Positions 1 to 9,835 of a stretch of 64,000 nucleotides of DNA are shown here, in pieces; within the stretch, counting starts at the first letter, position 1; every line of letters starts with the position of its first letter. The position numbers were made by a program, and so were the translations under genes. Under the pieces are notes generated by a model. That model searched no databases. It was not told where the DNA came from and worked only from the letters and a program-made list of their open reading frames with translations. The stretch is taken from contig NZ_LUAV01000016.1 of the NCBI RefSeq assembly GCF_002078505.1, forward strand, positions 226,364-290,363, in the 5' to 3' direction. This DNA is from Ensifer aridi. GTDB lineage: Bacteria; Pseudomonadota; Alphaproteobacteria; Rhizobiales; Rhizobiaceae.

Positions 1-50
1 AACTCCGCTTGCCTTGGCTGCCGCTGAAAGCTAAATCTTTGCTGCTCTAA

Positions 51-146
51 CGGGGTGCCTGCGGTCCGAATACGACTAATGGCTGAGAGGCTTCGAGCCA
101 ACCCGCGGAACCTGATCCGGTTCATACCGGCGGAGGGATTAGAAGC
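51..146 (+). promoter_or_regulatory. TPP (thiamine pyrophosphate) riboswitch, THI element
   Basis: The conserved TPP aptamer blocks are in order: GGGGTGC near 52, GGCTGAGA at 81-88, then ACCCG and GAACCTGATCCGGTTCATACC at about 101-128, closing with GGCGGAGGGA. It lies about 60 bp before the thiB start. Known behaviour: TPP binding lowers expression of thiamine genes. The expression platform, probably the stretch around 147-197 including the ribosome site, was not resolved. Confidence 0.96.
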
Positions 147-206
147 GATCGGACCGATACGCCCTTTTCCCGTGCAGCATCAACAATAGGGGGAGAGGTG
201 CCCTTC

Positions 207-1235
207 ATGTCCAGTTCACTCTACAGCAAAGCCCTTAGCCGGCTTGCAATCGCCGCAGCGGCTCTCGCCGCGTTTTCCGCGCACGCGCTCGCCGCGGAAA
301 AGACGCTGACGATCTACACCTATGAGAGCTTCATCACGGAATGGGGACCGGGCGCCAAGGTCGCCGAGGCCTTCGAGAAGGAGTGCGACTGCAAGGTCGA
401 CTATGTCGGCGTCGCCGACGGCGTAGAACTCCTGACGCGGCTGAAGCTCGAAGGCGAAGGATCGAAGGCCGACATCGTGCTCGGCCTCGACACCAACCTC
501 GTCGCCGAGGCCAAGGCAACCGGCCTCTTCGCCCCGCACGGCGTCGACACCGCCGCTCTGAAAGTACCCGGCGGCTTTTCCGACGACACCTTCGTCCCCT
601 ATGACTACGGCCATTTCGCCGTGATCTACGACACCGAGACGATGAAGAACCCGCCCAAAAGTCTGAAGGAGTTGGTCGAGGGCGATCCTTCGCAGAAGAT
701 CGTCATCGAGGATCCGCGCACCTCGACGCCCGGCCTCGGCCTGCTGCTCTGGGTGAAATCAGTTTACGGTGACAAGGCCGGCGAGGCCTGGGAAAAGCTC
801 AAGGAGCGCGTTCTGACTGTCACCCCCGGCTGGTCGGAAGCCTACGGCCTCTTCACCAAAGGCGAGGCACCGATGGTGCTTTCCTACACGACCTCGCCTG
901 CCTACCACATGGTGGCTGAGAACACCGACCGCTACCAGGCCGCCTCCTTCGCCGAGGGCCATTACATCCAGATCGAAGTGGCCGGCATGACGCAGAAAAC
1001 GAAAGACCCGGAGCTTGCGCGGAAGTTTCTCGCTTTCATGACGGGCCCCGAATTCCAGTCGATCATCCCGACGACCAACTGGATGCTGCCGGTGGGAGCG
1101 ACCAAGGAGCCGCTGCCGGACGCTTTCGGCAAGCTCGTCAATCCGGAAAAGACTTTCCTGCTGCCCTCGGAAGAGGTCGCCGCCAGCCGCAAGGCGTGGA
1201 TCGACGAATGGCTGGCGGCGATGAGCAAGAACTGA
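207..1235 (+). CDS. thiB: Thiamine ABC transporter, periplasmic thiamine-binding protein
   Basis: This is the periplasmic receptor of the ThiBPQ importer, expected to bind thiamine, its phosphate or its pyrophosphate and deliver it to ThiP. It is about 342 residues with a clear Sec signal (basic start, Ala/Leu-rich core, AHALA then AEK). The mature part begins with LTIYTYESF, typical of the ThiB/iron-type binding-protein fold. A GTG at 198 is in frame, but the GGGGGAGAG ribosome site at about 190-196 fits the ATG at 207 better. It is the first gene of thiBPQ, directly downstream of a TPP riboswitch, which supports the thiamine assignment over other substrates. Confidence 0.93.
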   Translation: MSSSLYSKALSRLAIAAAALAAFSAHALAAEKTLTIYTYESFITEWGPGAKVAEAFEKECDCKVDYVGVADGVELLTRLKLEGEGSKADIVLGLDTNLVAEAKATGLFAPHGVDTAALKVPGGFSDDTFVPYDYGHFAVIYDTETMKNPPKSLKELVEGDPSQKIVIEDPRTSTPGLGLLLWVKSVYGDKAGEAWEKLKERVLTVTPGWSEAYGLFTKGEAPMVLSYTTSPAYHMVAENTDRYQAASFAEGHYIQIEVAGMTQKTKDPELARKFLAFMTGPEFQSIIPTTNWMLPVGATKEPLPDAFGKLVNPEKTFLLPSEEVAASRKAWIDEWLAAMSKN

Positions 1236-1242
1236 GGCCCGC

Positions 1243-2871
1243 TTGTTCGGCGCCACCGAGAACAGGATGACGACCGCCGCCGGGGCCTTGAGCCTCGGCG
1301 GCATTCTGCTTTTCGTCGGCCTCGCCGCTATCGCGCTGCTTGCTCAGTCCCGCGGCGGCGATGCCGGTCCGCTGTTCGACGCCTATCTCTGGCGGGTGAC
1401 GCGCTTCACCCTGCTGCAGGCAAGCCTCTCGACGCTCATCTCCATCCTCTTCGCAATCCCCGTCGCCCGCGCACTCGCCCGGCAGGCCTCTTTCCCCGGG
1501 CGTATCTGGGTGCTGCGGCTGATGGCCTTGCCGCTCGGCCTGCCCGCCCTCGTTGCCGCACTTGGCCTGATCGAAGTATGGGGCCGTCAGGGGCTTCTGA
1601 ACACGGCGCTCGCGGCAGCCGGGCTGGCGCAGCCGATCAGCGTCTATGGGCTCTTCGGCATTCTCACTGCCCACGTCTTCTTCAACATGCCGCTCGCCGC
1701 ACGGCTGATGCTCACAGGCATCGAGCGCATCCCTGCCGAATACTGGCGAACCTCACCCAATCTCGGCATGGGCCCGCTCGCCACCTTCCGCTTCATCGAA
1801 TGGCCGGCGATCCGTGGCCTGCTTCCCGGTATCGCCGGCCTCATCTTCATGCTCTGCGCCACCAGCTTCACGCTCGTGCTGACGCTCGGCGGCGGGCCGG
1901 CCGCAAGCACGATCGAGGTGGCGATCTACCAGGCGCTCCGCTTCGATTTCGACCCGCCGCGGGCGATCGCCCTTTCCGGGCTCCAGGTCGCGCTCACCGG
2001 CGCTTTGCTTATCCTGCTGAAATTCGTTGCGCCGCCGCCCGAGGAGGGAGAGACGACCGGCAGGGCAATCCGGCGCTTCGACGGCGCAAGCGGGCTGTCG
2101 CGACTTTTCGACCGGATCTGGCTTGCGCTTGCCATAGCCTTCGTCGGCGTGCCCCTTGCGGCGATCGCCTATTCCGGCGCGAAGGCGGATTTGCTCCGTC
2201 TCGTTCGCGAGCCGGCATTCCACCATGCGCTTGCCATGAGCACGATGATCGCCCTCCTTTCCGCAACGGTCTCGGTCGTGATGACGGCACTGATGATCCG
2301 CGCGGAGCGCCTCGCGCTCGCGCCGCGGCGCCCGCGAACGGCAGCGCGCCTCTTTGCCGGCGCAATCGACGCCAGCACCTCCTTCATCCTGCTGGTCCCG
2401 CCCGTCGTGCTCGGCGCCGGATGGTTCCTGCTGCTCACGCCCCTCGGCGATGTCGCCCGTTTCGCACCAGCGGTCGTCATCGCCATCAACGCGCTGATGG
2501 CGCTCCCCTTCGTCTACCGCGTGCTTGCCCCCGCCATGGCGACGCATGCCGTACGCACCGAGCGTCTGGCCGCAAGCCTCGGCATCGGCGGTTTTCATCG
2601 CCTGCGATGGATCGATTGGCCGGCGCTCAGAAGGCCTCTTCTCATGGCCTTCTCCTTTGCCATGGCGCTCTCACTCGGCGATCTCGGCGCTGTCGCCCTG
2701 TTCGGCTCCGAGGAGATGGTGACACTGCCGTTCCTGCTCTACAGCCGTATGGCAAGCTACCGCACCGCTGACGCCGCCGGACTTGCCTTGATGCTCGGGC
2801 TCGTCTGCCTGATCTTGACCGTGCTCGGCACCGCCGGCGAGGAGAAACCGTCCGAAGGACGAAGCGCATGA
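1243..2871 (+). CDS. thiP: Thiamine ABC transporter, fused permease
   Basis: This inner-membrane permease is about 542 residues, close to the usual ThiP length of about 540. It carries two tandem BPD_transp_1-type halves with roughly 12 membrane segments. EAA-loop-like sequences occur in each half (IPAEYWRTSPNLGMGP and TERLAASLGIGGF). The start is uncertain: the TTG at 1243 has GAGG five bases upstream, and the ATG at 1267 is the alternative. It begins 7 bp after thiB and its end overlaps the thiQ start by four bases (ATGA), so the three genes are almost certainly co-transcribed and translationally coupled. Confidence 0.92.
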   Translation: MFGATENRMTTAAGALSLGGILLFVGLAAIALLAQSRGGDAGPLFDAYLWRVTRFTLLQASLSTLISILFAIPVARALARQASFPGRIWVLRLMALPLGLPALVAALGLIEVWGRQGLLNTALAAAGLAQPISVYGLFGILTAHVFFNMPLAARLMLTGIERIPAEYWRTSPNLGMGPLATFRFIEWPAIRGLLPGIAGLIFMLCATSFTLVLTLGGGPAASTIEVAIYQALRFDFDPPRAIALSGLQVALTGALLILLKFVAPPPEEGETTGRAIRRFDGASGLSRLFDRIWLALAIAFVGVPLAAIAYSGAKADLLRLVREPAFHHALAMSTMIALLSATVSVVMTALMIRAERLALAPRRPRTAARLFAGAIDASTSFILLVPPVVLGAGWFLLLTPLGDVARFAPAVVIAINALMALPFVYRVLAPAMATHAVRTERLAASLGIGGFHRLRWIDWPALRRPLLMAFSFAMALSLGDLGAVALFGSEEMVTLPFLLYSRMASYRTADAAGLALMLGLVCLILTVLGTAGEEKPSEGRSA

Positions 2872-3581
2872 GTTCTACGGCCCTCTCCCTGAAAGGCGTG
2901 GAGGTGCGCTTCGAAACGGCGACACTCCTCTTCGACTGCGAGGTTCCAGCGGGACGAATAGTCGCGGTCGCCGGCGCCTCCGGTTCGGGCAAGTCGACGC
3001 TCTTCAACGTCATCGCCGGTTTCGAGCAACCGGAGCGCGGCGACGTCCGCATCCTCGGTGAAGACATGGCCGGCCGCCTGCCGGGGGAGCGGCCCGTATC
3101 CGTCATCTTCCAGGAGCACAATCTCTTCGCCCATCTCGACGTCGCCGCCAATGTCGGCCTCGGAATCAGCCCGGCGCTGCGGCTTGGTCCCGCCGAGCGC
3201 GCGCAGGTTGAAGCTGCGCTGGCGCGAGTGGGCCTCGCCGGCTTCGGCGGACGCCTGCCGCCGACGCTGTCGGGCGGCGAACGCCAGAGGGTGGCGCTCG
3301 CACGAGCGATGGTTCGGCACCGCCCGCTTTTGCTGCTCGACGAACCCTTCGCGGCCCTCGATCCCGGCATGCGCAGCGAAATGCGCAACCTCATCGGCGA
3401 TCTTCACGAGGAGGAAGGCAACACCATTTTGATGATCACGCATCATCCTGACGACGTGAAGATGCTCGCCGACAGCGTGCTTTTTCTCGACCAGGGTCGT
3501 ATCGTCGCCCATGACGACATCGCTCATTTCCTCGAGCGGCGCGACTTGGCGGCCATCAACCGGTTTCTCGGTAACGAGTAG
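2868..3581 (+). CDS. thiQ: Thiamine ABC transporter, ATP-binding protein
   Basis: This is a 237-residue ABC ATPase that powers ThiP. Walker A is GASGSGKST, the signature is LSGGERQR and Walker B is LLLDEPFAALD, followed by an H-loop in MITHHPDD. Single-domain ATPases of about 230 residues are normal for ThiQ. The ATG overlaps the thiP stop. No Rho-independent terminator was recognised right after it. Confidence 0.93.
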   Translation: MSSTALSLKGVEVRFETATLLFDCEVPAGRIVAVAGASGSGKSTLFNVIAGFEQPERGDVRILGEDMAGRLPGERPVSVIFQEHNLFAHLDVAANVGLGISPALRLGPAERAQVEAALARVGLAGFGGRLPPTLSGGERQRVALARAMVRHRPLLLLDEPFAALDPGMRSEMRNLIGDLHEEEGNTILMITHHPDDVKMLADSVLFLDQGRIVAHDDIAHFLERRDLAAINRFLGNE

Positions 3582-4050
3582 GCGATCCGAAAAGCTTCAT
3601 GTTCGTTGCGGCTTTGCACTCGCTCGCCGCCCCCTCATGCTGCTGCGCCGGCCTTCCGTTTTGACCGAGAGAAGGAACAAGTGGCGGACTCTGCAGTCCG
3701 CTGGCGGAAAGAGTCGGGGTGAGAGGCAAAGAGCCGCATTCGACGGTGTAATTAAATTGCCGTTCGCCACAATTTGACCGTCCAGCTATGCGACGCGCGG
3801 AGACTGCGAACGGGTGCGTGGCAATATTCGCGCACCCGTTGCCGCGATATCACGGGGCAACTATTTCTGCTGGGGCCGGCTATGCAGGCAGTGCTGAAAT
3901 CGGATACAGCAAAGTCCTGGCCGGAACACCCGCGCCGGTGCGGTATCCGGCTGAAAAAGTAGGATTTTTTGACGCTTGCGAGGATGGCTTTTTAGCCGCA
4001 GGTCGCGCCGGCGGATGGGAACGGGCTGAGGCATGGTTAGGCAGGCAGTC
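3582..4050. other. Intergenic region of about 470 bp between thiQ and the M48 protease
   Basis: No convincing gene was seen; the short reading frames here have no ribosome site or recognisable protein. The only structured element is a perfect inverted repeat at 3809-3840. A short AT-rich patch (GTAATTAAATTGCC) lies near 3750 and could be part of a promoter for the protease, but no promoter motif could be assigned. Confidence 0.5.
3809..3840. repeat. Perfect 10-bp inverted repeat in the thiQ-M48 intergenic region
   Basis: AACGGGTGCG at 3809-3818 is exactly mirrored by CGCACCCGTT at 3831-3840, with a 12-base spacer TGGCAATATTCG. No U-tract follows on either strand, so it is not a classical terminator. 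It could be an operator, a protein-binding dyad or an RNA hairpin in the leader of the downstream gene. Confidence 0.75.
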
Positions 4051-5544
4051 ATGAGCGGCTGGTTTCCGACGCGGCGCGGCGGCGCGCACGCACGAGCACT
4101 GGTTGTAGTGGCAGCCGCTACGCTCCTCTCCGCCTGTCAGTCGGTAATCGAGCAGACCTATGAGCCGACCGTCTCGCCATCCGCCAGCCCGCAGATCGTC
4201 GAAGAGGTGCAGAAGAACGACCCGCGCGCCCAGCTCGGCGCGCGCGAGCACCCTCGCATCGTCGCAAGCTACGGCGGCGAATACCGCGACGCCAAGACCG
4301 AACGGCTGGTGGCCCGCATCACCGGCGCCCTGACGGCGGTGTCGGAGAACCCGCAGCAGTCCTATCGCATCACCATCCTGAATTCTCCGGCGATCAACGC
4401 CTTCGCACTTCCCGGCGGCTATCTCTACGTCACGCGTGGGCTGCTCGCGCTCGCCAACGACGCCTCGGAAGTGGCGGCCGTGCTCTCGCACGAGATGGCG
4501 CACGTCACTGCCAACCACGGCATCCAGCGCCAGCAGCGCGAGGAAGCCGAGGTGATAGCAAGCCGCGTCGTCTCCGAAGTGCTCTCCTCCGATCTCGCTG
4601 GCAAGCAGGCGCTTGCCCGCGGCAAGCTCAGACTCGCCGCCTTCTCGCGCAATCAGGAACTGCAAGCCGATGTCATCGGGGTCCGCATGCTCGGCGAAGC
4701 CGGCTATGATCCCTATGCCGCCGCCCGCTTCCTCGATTCCATGGCCGCCTATAGCCGCTTCAGCGCGGTCGATCCGGAGGCGGACCAGAGCCTCGACTTC
4801 CTTTCGAGCCACCCCAACGCGCCGCAGCGCGTCGATCTCGCGCGCCGGCATGCTCGCGCTTTTGGCGTCGAAGGCGCGAGCGGCGATCGTGGGCGCGATT
4901 ATTACCTCGCCGGCATCGACGGGCTTCTCTACGGGGACAGCCCGGAGGAAGGCTATGTCCGTGGCCAGACCTTCCTGCACGGCCAGCTCGGCATCCGCTT
5001 CGACGTGCCCGCCGGTTTCCAGATCGACAACAAGGCCGAGGCCGTGCTGGCCACGGGTCCCGGCGAAGTGGCGATCCGCTTCGACGGCATCGCCGACAAT
5101 GGCCGGCGGCGCCTGACCGATTATATTGCCAGCGGCTGGGTGACAGGCCTGCAGCCCGACACGATCCGGCCCATCAGCGTCAATGGCCTCGAGGCCGCAA
5201 CCGCGCGGGCCTCGGCCGACCGCTGGGACTTCGACGTCACGGTGATCCGGATCGGCGACCGCATCTACCGCTTCCTGACGGCGGTTCCCAAGGGCTCGAC
5301 CGCGCTCGAGGCGACGGCAAACCAGTTGCGCACCTCCTTCCGCCGCATGACGGGCGCCGAGGTCCAGTCGCTGAAACCGCTGCGCGTCCGCGTCGTCACG
5401 GTGAGACCCGGCGATACGATCGCGACGCTCGCAGCGCGGATGATGGGAACGGATCGGAAGCTCGACCTCTTCCGGTTGATCAACGCGATGCAGATCACCT
5501 CCACCGTCAGACCCGGCGACAAGGTGAAGATCATTTCCGAGTGA
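4051..5544 (+). CDS. M48-family metalloprotease, outer-membrane lipoprotein with C-terminal LysM-like domain
   Basis: This is a predicted zinc protease of about 497 residues. The N-terminus has a lipoprotein signal ending in LLSACQ (lipobox). The M48 catalytic motif HEMAHVTANHG (HExxH) follows, with a downstream glutamate region (NQELQADVIGVRMLGEAGYD) typical of the family. The last 60 residues contain a LysM-like RPGDTIATLAARM...RPGDKVKI segment that may bind peptidoglycan. BepA/YfgC-type proteins with this layout act in outer-membrane protein quality control; that role is inferred. The ATG at 4051 has AGGCAGG five bases upstream and is preferred over the ATG at 4033. Confidence 0.85.
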   Translation: MSGWFPTRRGGAHARALVVVAAATLLSACQSVIEQTYEPTVSPSASPQIVEEVQKNDPRAQLGAREHPRIVASYGGEYRDAKTERLVARITGALTAVSENPQQSYRITILNSPAINAFALPGGYLYVTRGLLALANDASEVAAVLSHEMAHVTANHGIQRQQREEAEVIASRVVSEVLSSDLAGKQALARGKLRLAAFSRNQELQADVIGVRMLGEAGYDPYAAARFLDSMAAYSRFSAVDPEADQSLDFLSSHPNAPQRVDLARRHARAFGVEGASGDRGRDYYLAGIDGLLYGDSPEEGYVRGQTFLHGQLGIRFDVPAGFQIDNKAEAVLATGPGEVAIRFDGIADNGRRRLTDYIASGWVTGLQPDTIRPISVNGLEAATARASADRWDFDVTVIRIGDRIYRFLTAVPKGSTALEATANQLRTSFRRMTGAEVQSLKPLRVRVVTVRPGDTIATLAARMMGTDRKLDLFRLINAMQITSTVRPGDKVKIISE

Positions 5545-5626
5545 AGTCCGAGACCGACCATGAACTGATCGGCCGGCGCGCGGAAACCCATTTGCCTGTT
5601 CGCGCTGTCCCGCTACTGATCCGGCT

Positions 5627-6682
5627 TCAGAGAATCTCGTCGAGCGCCGCGATGAGTCTCGCGCATTCCTCGTCGGTGCCAACGGTGATGCGCAGGAAAT
5701 CCGAGATACGCTGCTTGGCGAAGTGGCGGACGATGACCGCGCGTTCACGCAGTTTTGCCGCCAGCGCCTGCCCCGCATGCTCCGGGTGACGGGCAAAGAC
5801 GAAGTTCGCCTGCGAGGGCAGCACCTCGAAGCCGCGTGTCTTGAGGTCATTCGTCAAATTCGCGCGCGTTGCGATGATCTTGCCGCGCGTCGCCTCGAAC
5901 CATGCCTCGTCCTCGATCGCGGCGATCGCTCCGGCTTGAGCGGCGCGCCCGAGCGGGTAGGAGTTGAAGCTGTCCTTGACCCGTTCGAGCGCCTCGATCA
6001 GCGGCCGCTGGCCGATCGCGAAGCCCACTCTGAGGCCGGCGAGCGCGCGCGACTTGGAGAAAGTCTGCACCACGAGCAGGTTCTCGTATTTCGGCACGAG
6101 GACGGTCGCGGACTCGCCGCCGAAGTCGATATAGGCTTCGTCGATCACCACCGGCTGATCCGGGTGTTCCGCCACCAGCCTCTCGATCTCGGCAAGCGGC
6201 AGGCCGATGCCGGTCGGTGCGTTCGGATTCGGCAGGATGACCGCGCCGCAGCGACGGCGATAATCCGCGATATCGATGCGGAAGGCGGCATTGAGCGGCA
6301 CCTCGACCGCATCGATGCCGAAGAGGCCCGCATAGGTCGGATAGAAGCTATAGGAAATGTCCGGATAGATGAGCGGTTCGTCGTGCTTCAGAAGTGCTGC
6401 GAAGGCATGCGCCAGCACCTCGTCGGAGCCGTTGCCGACGAAGACCTCCCCGGCCGAGACGCCGTAACGCACGGCGATCGCCTGTCGAAGGCCGAGCGCG
6501 ACCGGGTCCGGGTAGAGTCGGAGATCGGCGCTTGCCGCCGCGCGGATCGCCTGGAGCGCCTTTTCCGAGGGACCATAGGGGCTCTCATTGGTGTTCAGCT
6601 TGACGAGATTCGCCATGCGCGGCTGCTCGCCCGGAACATAGGGCTTCAACGTGGAAACGATCGGCGACCAGTACTTGCTCAC
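5627..6682 (-). CDS. hisC: Histidinol-phosphate aminotransferase
   Basis: This PLP-dependent class I/II aminotransferase has 351 residues, the usual HisC length. It interconverts imidazole-acetol phosphate and histidinol phosphate in histidine synthesis. Motifs seen are [10 protein letters not shown] near the N-terminus, NPNAPTG, and the PLP lysine in [15 protein letters not shown]. It starts with GTG at 6682, two bases after the ispA stop, so ispA and hisC form an operon. Rhizobial genomes often have several hisC paralogues, and this one is not in a his operon. It may therefore also act on aromatic amino acids. Confidence 0.88.
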   Translation of the reverse strand: MSKYWSPIVSTLKPYVPGEQPRMANLVKLNTNESPYGPSEKALQAIRAAASADLRLYPDPVALGLRQAIAVRYGVSAGEVFVGNGSDEVLAHAFAALLKHDEPLIYPDISYSFYPTYAGLFGIDAVEVPLNAAFRIDIADYRRRCGAVILPNPNAPTGIGLPLAEIERLVAEHPDQPVVIDEAYIDFGGESATVLVPKYENLLVVQTFSKSRALAGLRVGFAIGQRPLIEALERVKDSFNSYPLGRAAQAGAIAAIEDEAWFEATRGKIIATRANLTNDLKTRGFEVLPSQANFVFARHPEHAGQALAAKLRERAVIVRHFAKQRISDFLRITVGTDEECARLIAALDEIL

Positions 6683-6684
6683 AT

Positions 6685-7599
6685 CTAACTCCTGCGATTG
6701 GCGATGAAGCGTGCGGCTTCCGCGAGGATGGTCGAACGGGCGCCATAGGGTTCAAGCAGGTCTTCGGCTTCGACCACCAGTTTCTCGAGCTCGCGCTCGG
6801 CCCAGGATTGGCCGTGGAGCGCAACGAGCGTGCCTTTGCCGCGGGCGGCATCCTTGCCGGTGGCCTTGCCCATCGCTTCGGCATCGGCCGTGAGATCGAG
6901 CAGGTCGTCCGCAAGCTGGAAGGCGAGGCCGATCTTTTCGCCGAAGGCGCGCATTCGCCGGCGATCCTCGGCACCGGCGCCTGCGATGATGGCGCCTGCC
7001 TCGCAGGCGAAGCGGATGAGGGCGCCGGTCTTCATCGCCTGCAGCATGACGATGCCTTTCTCGTCGGGGGCGTTCTTCTCGGCGGCAAGGTCGAGCGCCT
7101 GCCCGCCGGCCATGCCGCCATGCCCTGCGGCGCGCGCAAGCGCCAGCACGAGTTCCGTCTTCTGGCGGTCGGAAAGCGCCGTCTCCGGGGCGGCGATGAT
7201 GTCGAAGGCGAAGGTCAGCAGGCTATCGCCCGCCAGGATCGCCGTTGCCTCGTCGAAGGCGATGTGTACCGTCGGCTTTCCGCGCCGGACGTCGTCATCA
7301 TCCATTGCCGGCAGGTCGTCGTGGACGAGCGAATAACAATGCACGCATTCGAGCGCCGCGCCGATGCGCAAGCCGGCTTCCGCGCCGCCGCCGAGGAGGG
7401 CCGCGCTTTCGGCGACGAGGAAAGGACGCAGCCGCTTGCCGCCATTGAGCACGCCGTGGCGCATGGCGCCGAGCAGGTTTTCCGGGCGGGCGATCTCATC
7501 CGCGAAAACGGCCGGCCCCAGAAGCTTCGTAAGCAGCGCCTCGACCGCGGCCGCATTGGCCTTGAGGCGCGCCGAAAAGGATGAAGTCTCGTCTTTCAT
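6685..7599 (-). CDS. ispA: Polyprenyl synthetase, farnesyl/geranyl diphosphate synthase type
   Basis: This is a trans-isoprenyl diphosphate synthase of about 304 residues, the length of bacterial farnesyl diphosphate synthases. The first Asp-rich motif is [11 protein letters not shown] and the second is [15 protein letters not shown] lies near the N-terminus for substrate phosphate binding. It would condense IPP with DMAPP or GPP to feed quinone and undecaprenyl synthesis. Some upstream codons are open, but the ATG at 7599 (MKDETSS) gives the family-typical N-terminus. It is the first gene of the ispA-hisC pair and divergent from mtgA. Confidence 0.92.
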   Translation of the reverse strand: MKDETSSFSARLKANAAAVEALLTKLLGPAVFADEIARPENLLGAMRHGVLNGGKRLRPFLVAESAALLGGGAEAGLRIGAALECVHCYSLVHDDLPAMDDDDVRRGKPTVHIAFDEATAILAGDSLLTFAFDIIAAPETALSDRQKTELVLALARAAGHGGMAGGQALDLAAEKNAPDEKGIVMLQAMKTGALIRFACEAGAIIAGAGAEDRRRMRAFGEKIGLAFQLADDLLDLTADAEAMGKATGKDAARGKGTLVALHGQSWAERELEKLVVEAEDLLEPYGARSTILAEAARFIANRRS

Positions 7600-7748
7600 A
7601 GAGCGCTCTTTGGCACGGGGAGAGGCGGCTTTCAACGGCCATTGGCGTCGCAGCACGTGAAGCTTTGTCTTGGATGACGACTTCGCCGCCTTGCCTTTTG
7701 CCAGAAAGGCCGTTCATCTTTCCTCCACCATGGAATATGAGGGGGTGG

Positions 7749-8516
7749 ATGGACAAAGAGGTGGACAGTCAGCGCGTGGACATCGTTTCGGAAGAACGCG
7801 AGGAGGCAGAAGTGAGCCGCTGGTCCGCCGTGCGTAAGACATGGCGGGCACGGCGCCGGCGCATCGTCTTCATTGCTCTTTCCGTCTTGCTGCTGCCATA
7901 CGCGCTGATCGTCCTCTATCTCCTCGAATTCATTCATCCGATCTCGACATTGATGCTGCGTGATCTCATTCTCCTGCGCGGCTATGACCGGCAATGGGTG
8001 GAGTTCGACGATATCGCCCCGGTGCTCGTCCAGTCGGTGATGATGTCGGAAGACGGCCAGTTCTGCTCGCATGGCGGCGTCGACTGGAACCAGATGCGCG
8101 GCGTCGTCCAAAATGCGCTCGACGGCGAGCAGACGCGCGGCGCAAGCACGATCCCGATGCAGACGGTCAAGAACCTGTTTCTCTGGAACGGCCGCTCCTT
8201 CGTCCGCAAGGCGTTGGAACTGCCGCTTGCGATTGCAGCCGATTTCGTCTGGAGCAAGAGGCGGATGATGGAAATCTACCTGAACGTCGCCGAATGGGGC
8301 GACGGCATCTACGGTATCGAGGCCGCCGCGCGGCATCATTTCGGCGTTTCAGCCGCGAAGCTTTCGCGCCGTCAGGCGGCGCTGCTTGCCGTGGCGCTGC
8401 CGAACCCAATCGACCGCAATGCCGGCAAGCCGGGGCGGGGTCTGAGACGCCTCGCCTCCGTGATCGAGCGTCGCGCCAGCCGCTCCGGCGGTTACATCAC
8501 GTGCCTTTATGATTGA
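7749..8516 (+). CDS. mtgA: Monofunctional biosynthetic peptidoglycan transglycosylase
   Basis: This inner-membrane GT51 glycosyltransferase polymerises lipid II into glycan strands in the periplasm. It is about 255 residues. A short cytoplasmic tail and one membrane segment ([20 protein letters not shown]) precede the GT51 domain. The GT51 motifs are [14 protein letters not shown] (catalytic Glu), [17 protein letters not shown] and [20 protein letters not shown]. The start at 7749 has a GAGGGGG ribosome site; the open frame to 7665 is not needed. There is no transpeptidase domain, so this is MtgA and not a class A PBP. Confidence 0.95.
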   Translation: MDKEVDSQRVDIVSEEREEAEVSRWSAVRKTWRARRRRIVFIALSVLLLPYALIVLYLLEFIHPISTLMLRDLILLRGYDRQWVEFDDIAPVLVQSVMMSEDGQFCSHGGVDWNQMRGVVQNALDGEQTRGASTIPMQTVKNLFLWNGRSFVRKALELPLAIAADFVWSKRRMMEIYLNVAEWGDGIYGIEAAARHHFGVSAAKLSRRQAALLAVALPNPIDRNAGKPGRGLRRLASVIERRASRSGGYITCLYD

Positions 8517-8592
8517 GATGAAGGCAATTCATTGGTCTTGCGGACGCTGATGTGGCAAGGCTCTCTCCCGATCACTCAGGAGAAACAGCGAC

Positions 8593-9240
8593 ATGGCCAA
8601 GCTCGTTCTTTATGTCGGCAACAAGAACTATTCGTCCTGGTCGCTTCGGCCATGGCTGGCGCTTGAAGGCTGCGGCATTCCTTTCGAGGACGTCGTCATT
8701 CCTTTCGACTTCCCCGCAGGAAATCCGAGATTCCGCGAAATCTCGCCCACGGGCCGCGTGCCGGTGCTCCATCATGGCGAGACGCGCGTATGGGAATCGC
8801 TAGCGATCATCGAATATGTGGCAGAGCTCTTCCCGGAGGCCGGCCTCTGGCCCGAAGACCGCGAGGAGCGTGCCCGTGCGCGCAGCTATTCGATGGAGAT
8901 GCTCTCCGGTTTTCGGGCGCTGCGAGGCGCCTGCCCGATGAACATTCGACGGCCACGCAAGGGGATCCCGCTGCCGGACGGCGTCGCGGACGATGTTGCG
9001 CGGATAGAGGCGATCTGGCGGGAGGCGATCACCCACTCCGGCGGGCCGTTCCTCTTTGGCCGGTTCACCGCTGCCGACGCAATGTTCGCGCCAGTCGTCA
9101 ACCGTTTCGACGTCTACGAACTCGTGACCGATCCGGTAACGCTCGCCTATATGGATGCCGTCAAGGCGCACCCGGCCTTCCGCAAATGGGAAGAGGCTGC
9201 AAGGGCCGAACCCTGGATCGTGCCGGAGGACGAAGCCTGA
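8593..9240 (+). CDS. Glutathione S-transferase family protein
   Basis: This 215-residue cytosolic protein has an N-terminal thioredoxin-like domain (LYVGNKNYSSWSLRPWLALE, then SPTGRVPVLHHG with the cis-Pro, and ESLAIIEYVAELFP for the gamma-glutamyl contacts). A helical C-terminal domain follows. The pattern resembles the YfcF/zeta-like bacterial GSTs. The substrate cannot be read from the sequence. An AGGAG ribosome site lies ahead of the ATG. It stands alone between mtgA and rpmF. Confidence 0.88.
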   Translation: MAKLVLYVGNKNYSSWSLRPWLALEGCGIPFEDVVIPFDFPAGNPRFREISPTGRVPVLHHGETRVWESLAIIEYVAELFPEAGLWPEDREERARARSYSMEMLSGFRALRGACPMNIRRPRKGIPLPDGVADDVARIEAIWREAITHSGGPFLFGRFTAADAMFAPVVNRFDVYELVTDPVTLAYMDAVKAHPAFRKWEEAARAEPWIVPEDEA

Positions 9241-9402
9241 ACGACAGCACGGTTCCGCCCGCGCCGATTCGAAAATTTCTGTGGGGGACTGGTCAAACGC
9301 TGGTTGGCCATGTATAAGCGCGCGAAATTCCGAGATCGACATCTGTTTGACCCGGCCATTTCGGCTGCTGAACAGTGTTTTGCCCGATAAGTGGAGAATG
9401 AA

Positions 9403-9588
9403 ATGGCTGTACCGAAAAGAAAAACGAGCCCGTCCAAGCGTGGCATGCGCCGTTCCGCTGACGCCCTCAAGGCTCCGACCTACATCGAAGACAAGAACTC
9501 CGGCGAACTGCGCCGCCCGCACCACATCGACCTGAAGACCGGCATGTATCGCGGCCGTCAGGTTCTGACGCCGAAGGAAAGCGCATAA
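9403..9588 (+). CDS. rpmF: 50S ribosomal protein L32
   Basis: This 61-residue basic protein begins [18 protein letters not shown], the diagnostic L32 start, and ends with the alphaproteobacterial [15 protein letters not shown] tail. The ATG at 9403 follows GTGGAG at about 9391-9396. The zinc-binding cysteines of some L32 proteins are absent, as usual in this class. A strong terminator follows immediately. Confidence 0.98.
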   Translation: MAVPKRKTSPSKRGMRRSADALKAPTYIEDKNSGELRRPHHIDLKTGMYRGRQVLTPKESA

Positions 9589-9616
9589 GCGCTTAGCTTT
9601 TGCGGATGAAGTTTGA

Positions 9617-9644
9617 AGGGTCGGCTCTGCCGGCCCTTTTTCTT
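9617..9644 (+). terminator. Rho-independent terminator of rpmF
   Basis: GGGTCGGC and GCCGGCCC form an 8-bp stem with a TCT loop, directly followed by TTTTTCTTT. Confidence 0.9.
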
Positions 9645-9689
9645 TGCCAGTGAGATTGGGCTGAATGGATTTGCCGGCGCGAGCGGTCG

Positions 9690-9790
9690 CCCCTCATCCG
9701 CCTGCCGCCGCAAGCGGGGCGAAGGGGATCGCGGCGCGGTCTTCGTCCCCTCTTCCCGCCTGCGGACAGAGGGCTAGGGGTGAGGGGCAG
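9690..9790. repeat. RIME-like rhizobial intergenic element (copy 1)
   Basis: About 100 bp built from two imperfect palindromes. It starts CCCCTCATCCGCCTGCCG and ends GGCTAGGGGTGAGGGGCAG. The reverse complement of the element at 53220-53329 matches it along its length in the same order. Size and two-palindrome design fit the Rhizobium-specific intergenic mosaic elements described in the literature. It lies between the convergent rpmF and phaR. Confidence 0.8.
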
Positions 9791-9835
9791 CCGCCCCGCA
9801 AATCGGCTCGGTTCTTGAAAGCTTCGCCGGCAATT

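Noticed and set aside
3880..5850. 656-codon open frame on the minus strand opposite the M48 protease
   Set aside because: Low-complexity translation with no domain; it is the antisense shadow of a gene with clear motifs.
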